A DNA stretch of 64,000 nucleotides, from assembly GCA_018242525.1 (NCBI GenBank), contig JAFEBS010000031.1:33193-97192 (forward strand), in the 5' to 3' direction. Positions 57,768 through 64,000 of this stretch are shown here, piece by piece (position 1 is the first letter of the stretch; every line of letters starts with the position of its first letter). Both the position numbers and the translations under genes were made by a program. Under the pieces are notes generated by a model. The model saw only the letters and a program-made list of their open reading frames with translations. It was not told the origin of the DNA and made no database searches. Source of the DNA: Planctomycetota bacterium. GTDB taxonomy: Bacteria > Planctomycetota > Planctomycetia > Planctomycetales > Planctomycetaceae.

Positions 57768-58622
57768 ATGACGGTGATCTCCTTGGACGGGCGCTGGTTT
57801 GCCGATGAAGACTTCCGATTTCGGGTCGGTACAGTTCCCGGCACCGCCGAGGATTTCTTTGCTCATTCGGCGGAAGCAGCAGAAGCGCTCGCGGAACGTC
57901 GTCACTGGCTGACGACCGATCCTGAACTGTATGCCGCGATCCTTCCCGCAGGGAGTCCGATTGCCGAAGAGTTCCTGGAAGTCGCGGCCACGTGGCCGAT
58001 GCTGCGGCAGGCTCCGGCTGACACCTGGAATCAGAAAATCCCCCTGTTCGATCGGCTGTTACGACTGAGTGAGCAACTGGAACCCGATTTCGTACTGCTG
58101 GCTCCCAATCATCCGAAAGACGGATCGGTCCAATCGGACGAATTTACGGTGGTGGGGGGCTGTGTCTGCTTTCCATCGACCTGGCGACTGACGGACAAGT
58201 TGGGTCAGTCCGTGGCCGAAGTGCATGAACCGGTCCCCGACTTGAATTCTGTTTTGGCAGCCCAGATCGATCGCCTGATCGCTCGACTTCGTCCCGGCAA
58301 ATGTGTTGTTCGAGCAAACTGGAGCGTCTGTCGCACCCCGGAGCGGAACCAGCATCCATCGCGGAATCTGCCCGGAATCGAATCGCCGGCGACGCTGGAT
58401 GGTGCCTGGCTGAGGCGTGAAGATCAATGCCTGCTGGCCTTGCCGAAAACCGGTGGCGTGGTCTTTGGGATTCGCGTCACCCACATCTCGTGGCACGATC
58501 TGCGGACGGATTCTGCCGCGGCCCACAGCGTCGCCCGCGCCCTGCGGACCATGCCGCTCCGGATGCAGGTCTACAAACGGCTGGATGCTGTCAGCGAAGA
58601 GTTGGCGACGTTGCTGGAGTAA
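57768..58622 (+). CDS. DUF3445 (heme-dependent oxidative N-demethylase-like) protein
   Basis: This 284-aa cytosolic protein carries the DUF3445 pattern: VVGGCVCFPSTWRLTDKLGQ, VAEVHEPVPDLNSVLAAQID, VVRANWSVCRTPERN, LRREDQCLLALPKTGGVVFG and IRVTHISW. The family includes heme-dependent oxidative N-demethylases. Length is close to the family norm. The gene diverges from the BatA-like gene. A broken copy of its 3' half, with an internal deletion, lies at 59167-59356 beyond an A/T-rich gene. Confidence 0.88.
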   Translation: MTVISLDGRWFADEDFRFRVGTVPGTAEDFFAHSAEAAEALAERRHWLTTDPELYAAILPAGSPIAEEFLEVAATWPMLRQAPADTWNQKIPLFDRLLRLSEQLEPDFVLLAPNHPKDGSVQSDEFTVVGGCVCFPSTWRLTDKLGQSVAEVHEPVPDLNSVLAAQIDRLIARLRPGKCVVRANWSVCRTPERNQHPSRNLPGIESPATLDGAWLRREDQCLLALPKTGGVVFGIRVTHISWHDLRTDSAAAHSVARALRTMPLRMQVYKRLDAVSEELATLLE

Positions 58623-58625
58623 TGT

Positions 58626-59054
58626 TCACGACGTTTCAGTAGCAGGGAGTTTTAATCCCCGATTGCAAGGATGGGGATTTGATTTTTTAAGAAATGTATA
58701 AATCGTGAGCAGCGCGAGAGGCAGGAGCACGAGCCAGTATCCAATTCTTATGCCGCGGCAATCGTTAAACCAAAAGGCTTTCTCGTAGGAATCGAGTTGG
58801 TACGCGACATCGGCGCTAAGGCTCTGATTAAAACGGCCACCAATTGGACTTCCAATGCTTGTGTCAATCTGGGACACCCACTTCATGGTGCCATTGTAGG
58901 ACATGATCGTGTGCATACGGCCATTGACTGGAAAGTGGAATCCATCGAAGAGATAGTAACTGCGGCACCACAGGATTGCGACGTTGATAGACGCCAGCAG
59001 AAGCATCAACCGAATGAGACTACGAGGGTAAGAGATGTTGAACAAAGAGATCAC
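58626..59054 (-). CDS. Small membrane protein, planctomycete type
   Basis: This 142-aa protein has two hydrophobic segments (LIRLMLLLASINVAILW and GYWLVLLPLALLTIYTF) around a polar middle. It resembles small planctomycete membrane proteins that start RSLxRLxxLLxxxN and end with YWLxLLPLAL. The region is more A/T-rich than its neighbours. It sits between the intact DUF3445 gene and its broken copy, so it may have arrived with that rearrangement. Function unknown. Confidence 0.6.
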   Translation of the reverse strand: MISLFNISYPRSLIRLMLLLASINVAILWCRSYYLFDGFHFPVNGRMHTIMSYNGTMKWVSQIDTSIGSPIGGRFNQSLSADVAYQLDSYEKAFWFNDCRGIRIGYWLVLLPLALLTIYTFLKKSNPHPCNRGLKLPATETS

Positions 59055-59166
59055 AGGTCGTTCTTTTTTGAATAGTGTCCAAGTGCCGTAAGGACGCGTG
59101 AAAATCAGGTTATCGGAGTGACGGATAATGAGTCAACGTCACGTGACGCGCTGCTTGAGCAATCAC

Positions 59167-59356
59167 GAGCGTCTGTCGCACCCCGGAACGGAACCAGCAT
59201 CCATCGCGGAATCTGCCCCGGAGTCGAATTCCCGACGATCCGTTACTCCGAAGGAGTAAAAGACGTTCTTCGCCAAACTCTTGCGTGCCAATGCAGATGC
59301 AGGCCTACAAACGGCTGGATGCTGTCAGCGAACGGTTGGCAAAGTTGCTGGAGTAA
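59167..59356 (+). pseudogene. Broken partial copy of the DUF3445 gene
   Basis: GAGCGTCTGTCGCACCCCGG (from 59167) repeats 58322-58376 of the intact DUF3445 gene. TACAAACGGCTGGATGCTGT and the rest (59294-59356) repeat 58560-58622 up to the same stop. The middle of the gene is missing and no start exists. It is a decayed partial duplication flanking the A/T-rich gene at 58626-59054. Confidence 0.8.
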
Positions 59357-59448
59357 CGCCGCCGGCTTTGTCTGGCCGCCGTCGCATCGCTACGCTGTAG
59401 TATCTGCTTGGGTTTCGTCGTGAGTCATCACCGCAGGAGATCTCTTCC

Positions 59449-60195
59449 ATGAAATGTTTCACAGTCGCCTGGATGTTGGTTGTATCCACTTCGCTCGCCC
59501 TGGCGGCCGATTTCCCCGTGGATCCGAAGCTGAACGACACGGGCTTCGAGACCATCTTCGATGGCAAATCCCTGAAAGGCTGGCATGTCAGCACTCAAAC
59601 TGGTCACAGCGGTGCCAGCATGCATACCAGCGGCGGCAAATGGGTGCTTGAAGACGGGGCGATCGTCGGCAGCCAGGATATTCCCGGCAACGGAGGAATC
59701 ATCCTGACAGATCGCCAGTTCGGCAATTTTGAAGTGATCGTCGACATGAAGAATGATTATGGCCCCGACAGCGGCTTGTTCCTGCGCAGCAACGAACGGG
59801 GCCAGGCGTACCAGTACATGGTCGACTACCACAACAACGGCAACCTGGCAGGAATCTACGGCGAAGGCCTGTCCGGCGGAATCCATCACCGCAATTTCGA
59901 TTTTCTGGATGACGTCACGAAGATCCAGACGAAGCCCGCGCTCGTGGAATGTCCGATCAAGCCTGCCGACTGGCCCGCGTTCTGGAAGCATGGCGAATGG
60001 AACGAACTGCGAGCCCGCATTGAGAACAACCCGCCCAAGATCACGACCTGGATCAATCGTGTGAAGTTCATGGAATTCACCGACACGGAAAAACGTCATT
60101 CCGATACCGGCAGTATCGCACTGCAAGTGCATGGTGGTGGTGATTACACCAAGCAGTTCGTCCGCTACCGCAATGTGCGCGTCAAATCGCTGTGA
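59449..60195 (+). CDS. DUF1080 (3-keto-disaccharide hydrolase-like) protein
   Basis: This 248-aa secreted protein has a signal peptide (CFTVAWMLVVSTSLALAAD). The jelly-roll DUF1080 domain follows (FETIFDGKSLKGWHVS, GGKWVLEDGAIVGSQD, NFEVIVDMKNDYGPDSGLFL, GEWNELRARIENNPPKITTW and IALQVHGGGDY). DUF1080 includes 3-keto-glucoside hydrolases and is amplified in planctomycetes. No GFO/IDH oxidoreductase, the usual partner, is adjacent. Confidence 0.92.
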   Translation: MKCFTVAWMLVVSTSLALAADFPVDPKLNDTGFETIFDGKSLKGWHVSTQTGHSGASMHTSGGKWVLEDGAIVGSQDIPGNGGIILTDRQFGNFEVIVDMKNDYGPDSGLFLRSNERGQAYQYMVDYHNNGNLAGIYGEGLSGGIHHRNFDFLDDVTKIQTKPALVECPIKPADWPAFWKHGEWNELRARIENNPPKITTWINRVKFMEFTDTEKRHSDTGSIALQVHGGGDYTKQFVRYRNVRVKSL

Positions 60196-60263
60196 TTTCA
60201 GGGCAGCATCCCGCCGGTGGAACTTCGGATTGAACTCGCCTGCCCGGCGAATTCGGAGTCGTC

Positions 60264-63200
60264 ATGAACCGATTTCAACTGTCAGTCCTGTTGCTGGTCG
60301 TGCTGTTCCTCGTGTTCGGCGCCAGCATGGTGGCCACGGCGCAATTGTTACCCGCCCGGGTGGCCACCCACTTCAACGCCGCCGGAAATCCGAATGGCTG
60401 GATGAGCCGCTCGGGCCACCTGGTGTTCATGTCCGTCTTTGGGGTGCTGTTTCCGTTGTTCATGATTGGCATCTGCTGGTGTACTCGCTATCTGCCAGTT
60501 TCGATGATCAACATTCCTCATCGGGATTACTGGCTGTCGACCGAACGTCGTCAGGAATCGGCCGATTTTCTGTTTCGACATTCCATCTGGCTCGGTTGCC
60601 TGGGCCTGGGATTTATCACGGGACTGAATTGGGTGATCGTGTTCAGCAACCAGCGGCAGCCGGTGGGTCTGCCGCCCACCTGGATCTTGTCGATCACAGG
60701 GTTGTTTCTGGCGGGAATGGGCCTGTGGATTGTCGTCCTGTATCGCCGTTTTCGATCCCCGCATGTCGTCGCTATGCTGGTGTTGTTCGTCTTCGCTCAG
60801 GCGTCACCTGCCAGCGAAGTCGCGACGGTTGAGGTCGAAGGTCAACCACTGGCCGCCAACGTGACCCGGGTCGTGGAGACGCTGCAGACACTTGGTTCAC
60901 CCCTGGCACCCGACCTGTCGACGCAGTTGGCCGCTGCCGCACGGGCGCGCGATGGCAAGCAGTTGCAGGAACTTCTGGATCCCGGTGTCCTGCTCGTTGT
61001 CCACATCAACCCGGAATCACGGGTCAAGGTGCAGCGTGGTCCGGCGAAAGCGGAACTGCAACAATTCGGGTTCACTCCCGTCCTGCTGAAAATCCTCAAC
61101 GACAGTACCGCGACCAAACGACTCCGCTTGCTCAGTCCACAGTCGGGAGCGGTCTACGCCGGTATGGCCAAACTGAGCATGCAACGACAGCAGTCGATGG
61201 AGCTGATGCAGAACGAAAACAGTTCCAGGTCACCCGATCGGTTTCTGTCGGTTGCCATGCACGACCAGCCGCCAATGCTCGATCGGCTGAGCGGGCTGGA
61301 AGTTGAGTATGCGATCGGGCTGATCCTTTCCACCGAGCCGGGAAAGCGGGAAGCCACGATCGGCTGTGATCTGGGTGACAGCGAACAGGATCTGGGTTCA
61401 CGCGGCGAAACGGCGATCTTGTTTACCGTAAAACCGGCCATCCCGGTGCGGTTGTCGGTCCGGGATCACGATCAAACGCCCTCGATTGCCGCGTTCGTAA
61501 TCCAGGATCGGCAGGGGCGCGTCTATCCACCTCAGCCCAAACGACTGGCTCCCGACTTCTTCTTTCAACCGCAGATCTATCGTGCCGATGGCGAAACGGT
61601 GCTGCTGCCTCCCGGTGAATTCGTGGTGCAGTCCGGGCGAGGGCCGGAATACTGGGTCTGGGAATCGACGATGACGGTCCGCGCCGATGGCACAGTCACT
61701 CAGCAGAGTCCGATGTCCGCGCCGTCTTCGTCCAGGTCCGTGGACATTCACCTGCAGCGCTGGGTCAATCCCCGAGACTTCGGGTTCTATTCCGGCGATC
61801 ACCACATTCATGCCGCGGGCTGCGCCCACTATACGTCTCCCACGGAAGGGGTCTCGCCTGAAGACATGTTTCGCCAGGTGAAAGGAGAAGGCCTGAATGT
61901 CGGCTGCGTACTGACGTGGGGCCCCTGTTACCGCTTCCAGCGGCAGTTCTTCGCTGCGAAACCGCACAACGTCAGCGAACCGTTGACGCTGCTGAAGTAC
62001 GACCTGGAAATCAGTGGATTCGGTTCCCAGGCCCTGGGACATGTCTGCCTGTTGAATCTGCAGGACCAGACGTATCCGGGTTCCGATGGCACCGAAACCA
62101 AGGGCTGGCCATTGTGGACGACGCCGGTCATGCGCTGGGCCAAGGCTCAGGGAGGCGTCACCGGTTATGCCCACTCCGCCAGCGGGCTTGCGATCGAGCC
62201 TGCCTCCGCCGCCAAGCGGTTGGTGGCCCGGCTGGATGCCGATCTGGACGGTCAACTTTCGGCGATGGAAGCCGAGGATGCGCTGCTGCCCGAAAAGTGG
62301 TTGACCATCGATGCCAGTGGGGACGGCGTGGTCGACCTCAATGAGTTGACCGAAAGCCATCGTCGCGCCGCGGATCGATTGCCGAACCTGGCGATTCCCG
62401 AAATGAATGGCGTCGGCGCCATGGAAATCTGCGTGACGACCGCCGAAGGAGTCTGCGATTTCATCAGTGCGATGGACACTCGCCGTATCCAGGAATGGAA
62501 CACGTGGTACCACATCCTCAATTGTGGATTCCCGCTGAAAGTCAGCGGAGAAACCGATTTTCCCTGCATGAGCAGTCGTCGAGTTGGCCAGGGACGGGTC
62601 TATGTTCAGCTTGGTCCGCCCACGGGACAAAACACGCCGCTCGATTACGCAACCTGGTGCGAAGCACTTGCCAGGGGACGGTCGTATGTGTCCGACGGCT
62701 TCGCACATGCGTTGGACTTCCGGGTGAATGGACAGGCGCCGGGCTTCGACGACGTGACGCTGGCCAGCGGTGGCACGGTCGCAGTCACCGCCAGGGTGAC
62801 GTTCGCTCCACAGACACCCGTAACGGTCGCTCAGGGAACCGTGATCCCCGCTGTCGGCCTGCCGCTGGTGGGGGATACGGTCGAGTTGCACGGCCCCCGT
62901 TCGGACAAACTGGTGACCGGGGGCGAGCGACTGGTGGAAATCATCGTCAACGGTCAGCCAGTCGCTTCCCGAAAAGTTTCGGCCGACGGCAAGCTGCAAG
63001 ATCTGACCTTTGAGATCCCGATAACTCGCAGCAGTTGGATCGCCCTGCGCCAGTTTCCACAGTTGCACACGAACCCGGTCAACGTCATCGTGGCCGGACA
63101 GCCAATCCGGGCGTCGCGCGACAGCGCCCGCTGGTGTGATGACGTGATTGAACTGCTGTGGAAGAATCGCCAGAAGGTCATACCCGAGTCTGAACGCGCC

Positions 63201-63266
63201 GAAGCATTGCAAACGTTCGAGAAGGCGCGTTCCACGTATCGCCGGATCGCTGCAGAAAGTCCTTGA
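60264..63266 (+). CDS. DUF1648 membrane domain fused to a CehA/McbA metallohydrolase
   Basis: This 1000-aa protein starts with a four-helix DUF1648-like domain (ATHFNAAGNPNGW near 35). Near residue 171 a second signal-like segment appears (MLVLFVFAQASPASE), then a beta-rich region. The PHP-like CehA/McbA hydrolase domain carries FYSGDHHIHAAG (about 512), with two EF-hand-type loops inside it (DADLDGQLSAME and DASGDGVVDLNE). The C-terminal part looks beta-rich. It probably cleaves ester or phosphate-like bonds outside the membrane. A single continuous frame joins the parts; a split into two genes with an ATG at 60774 is possible. Confidence 0.82.
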   Translation: MNRFQLSVLLLVVLFLVFGASMVATAQLLPARVATHFNAAGNPNGWMSRSGHLVFMSVFGVLFPLFMIGICWCTRYLPVSMINIPHRDYWLSTERRQESADFLFRHSIWLGCLGLGFITGLNWVIVFSNQRQPVGLPPTWILSITGLFLAGMGLWIVVLYRRFRSPHVVAMLVLFVFAQASPASEVATVEVEGQPLAANVTRVVETLQTLGSPLAPDLSTQLAAAARARDGKQLQELLDPGVLLVVHINPESRVKVQRGPAKAELQQFGFTPVLLKILNDSTATKRLRLLSPQSGAVYAGMAKLSMQRQQSMELMQNENSSRSPDRFLSVAMHDQPPMLDRLSGLEVEYAIGLILSTEPGKREATIGCDLGDSEQDLGSRGETAILFTVKPAIPVRLSVRDHDQTPSIAAFVIQDRQGRVYPPQPKRLAPDFFFQPQIYRADGETVLLPPGEFVVQSGRGPEYWVWESTMTVRADGTVTQQSPMSAPSSSRSVDIHLQRWVNPRDFGFYSGDHHIHAAGCAHYTSPTEGVSPEDMFRQVKGEGLNVGCVLTWGPCYRFQRQFFAAKPHNVSEPLTLLKYDLEISGFGSQALGHVCLLNLQDQTYPGSDGTETKGWPLWTTPVMRWAKAQGGVTGYAHSASGLAIEPASAAKRLVARLDADLDGQLSAMEAEDALLPEKWLTIDASGDGVVDLNELTESHRRAADRLPNLAIPEMNGVGAMEICVTTAEGVCDFISAMDTRRIQEWNTWYHILNCGFPLKVSGETDFPCMSSRRVGQGRVYVQLGPPTGQNTPLDYATWCEALARGRSYVSDGFAHALDFRVNGQAPGFDDVTLASGGTVAVTARVTFAPQTPVTVAQGTVIPAVGLPLVGDTVELHGPRSDKLVTGGERLVEIIVNGQPVASRKVSADGKLQDLTFEIPITRSSWIALRQFPQLHTNPVNVIVAGQPIRASRDSARWCDDVIELLWKNRQKVIPESERAEALQTFEKARSTYRRIAAESP

Positions 63267-63294
63267 ATCAGTCCGCTTTCGACGGAATCGTCCC

Positions 63295-64000
63295 ATGCAT
63301 CCATTTCGCGTCTCTCTGCTGCTGATCGTCATCATTTCGAGTTTCAGTCCGTGGGCTCAGGCCGACGTGGCAGACCCCAAGCCACTGTTTCTCGAAGGGT
63401 ATGCGGGGCAGGTCAGCTACAAACCGGGCGAAGAACTGTCGCTGCATGTTTCCACCAGCAGTCCAAAGTTCATCGTCGAAATCGCCAGGCTGGGGGCTCA
63501 ACGCGAAGTTGTCTTGACGAAGCCGGATGTTGCAGGCGCCGAGTTTCCGATTCCCGAGAATGCGTCGTCGCACGGGTGCCAATGGCCGGCGGCGTACAAG
63601 CTGGCAATCCCGGACACGTGGAAAAGCGGTTACTATCACGTCACGTTGAAGGCGGAGGATGGGGGTGGCAAGTTCGTGCAGCGAGGCCGGCGGACGGTCG
63701 AAGCCAGTTGTTTCTTCATTGTTCGAGCCGCCCAGGCCGGCAAGAATTCAAAGATCCTGCTGCAGTTGTCGACCAACACCTACAATGCCTACAACAACTG
63801 GGGCGGGTTCAGCCTGTATGCCTACAACGGCCGCGCCAATGTTCAAGGGCATCGGGTTTCCTTCGAACGACCTCCTGCCAGCCAGTTCCCCAACTGGGAA
63901 CAGCCGTTCGTCGCCTGGGCGGAATCCAATGGATATGTTTTCGACTTCGCCGCGAATTCAGACCTGGAGTTTCATCCCGAAGACCTGAAGGCGTACAAGC
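63295..64000 (+). CDS. Dimethylformamidase-like exported protein (incomplete)
   Basis: The frame runs from the ATG at 63295 past the window end, giving 235 codons so far. The signal peptide is VSLLLIVIISSFSPWAQA. STNTYNAYNNWGGFSLYAYN and WAESNGYVFDF are typical of N,N-dimethylformamidase large-subunit-like proteins. Substrate unknown. It follows the CehA-type gene on the same strand by 28 bp, so they may be co-transcribed. Confidence 0.75.
   Translation, partial: MHPFRVSLLLIVIISSFSPWAQADVADPKPLFLEGYAGQVSYKPGEELSLHVSTSSPKFIVEIARLGAQREVVLTKPDVAGAEFPIPENASSHGCQWPAAYKLAIPDTWKSGYYHVTLKAEDGGGKFVQRGRRTVEASCFFIVRAAQAGKNSKILLQLSTNTYNAYNNWGGFSLYAYNGRANVQGHRVSFERPPASQFPNWEQPFVAWAESNGYVFDFAANSDLEFHPEDLKAYK

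Noticed and set aside
61398..63335. Minus-strand open frame of 645 codons opposite the CehA-type gene
   Set aside because: No recognisable domain; the plus strand has DUF1648, CehA and EF-hand motifs.

Overview
The window is high-GC bacterial chromosome that reads as a planctomycete (Planctomycetaceae or Schlesneria-like). That placement rests on family content: a DUF1559 prepilin-like protein, a DUF1080 protein, a redoxin/heme/monooxygenase fusion, a CehA/McbA metallohydrolase, a BatA-type VWA protein, many secreted proteins, a HisA-like protein of the type seen in planctomycete C1 clusters, and abundant short intergenic repeats. I see no rRNA, tRNA, CRISPR array or intact transposase gene. 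Long open frames antisense to real genes are common because of the base composition and were treated as shadows. Layout: 0.1-9.8 kb holds a secreted beta-propeller-like protein, a GT4 glycosyltransferase, the minus-strand nfeD-floA-hypothetical operon, a redoxin/cytochrome/copper-monooxygenase fusion, a YceI protein and two membrane proteins. 9.8-13.0 kb is a minus-strand stress block: USP, DUF2007 protein, a USP fused to a GspE/PilB-type ATPase, and another USP. 13.5-17.6 kb carries an amidohydrolase with a CBM9-like tail, a double TRASH-like metal-binding protein, a Cys-rich protein and an alpha/beta hydrolase. 18.1-23.2 kb has the HisA-like gene and the replication set dnaN-dciA-gyrB. 23.4-31 kb is repeat-rich, with a WD40 protein, an LTXXQ-like protein, a NarX/NarL-type two-component pair, DUF1559, a small secreted protein and a seven-heme cytochrome c. 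31-40 kb has a DegT aminotransferase, an ExeA-like ATPase behind a small anchored protein, an esterase, a large MscS-family channel and a secreted MsrB. 40.3-48.1 kb is a BlaI repressor followed by a giant 2377-aa BlaR1/M56-type protein. 48-64 kb has an HpaI aldolase, an Fe-S APS/PAPS reductase, an M42 peptidase, a BON protein, FtsH, an A/T-rich methyltransferase, a BatA-like protein, DUF3445 with a broken partial copy, DUF1080, a DUF1648-CehA fusion and an incomplete dimethylformamidase-like gene. The two points I consider most novel are the USP-GspE fusion, which physically joins a nucleotide-binding stress domain to a secretion or pilus motor inside a USP operon, and the giant M56 protein with three tandem repeats of about 245 residues, four carboxypeptidase-regulatory-like domains and an STN-like C-terminus, sitting behind a BlaI gene whose promoter is bracketed by two operator-like repeats. 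A third theme is the repeat load. Several MITE-like inverted-repeat families are present, one copy now encodes the C-terminus of a membrane protein, and another repeat supplies the start codon of a secreted protein. All assignments come from reading motifs by eye. No database search was run.
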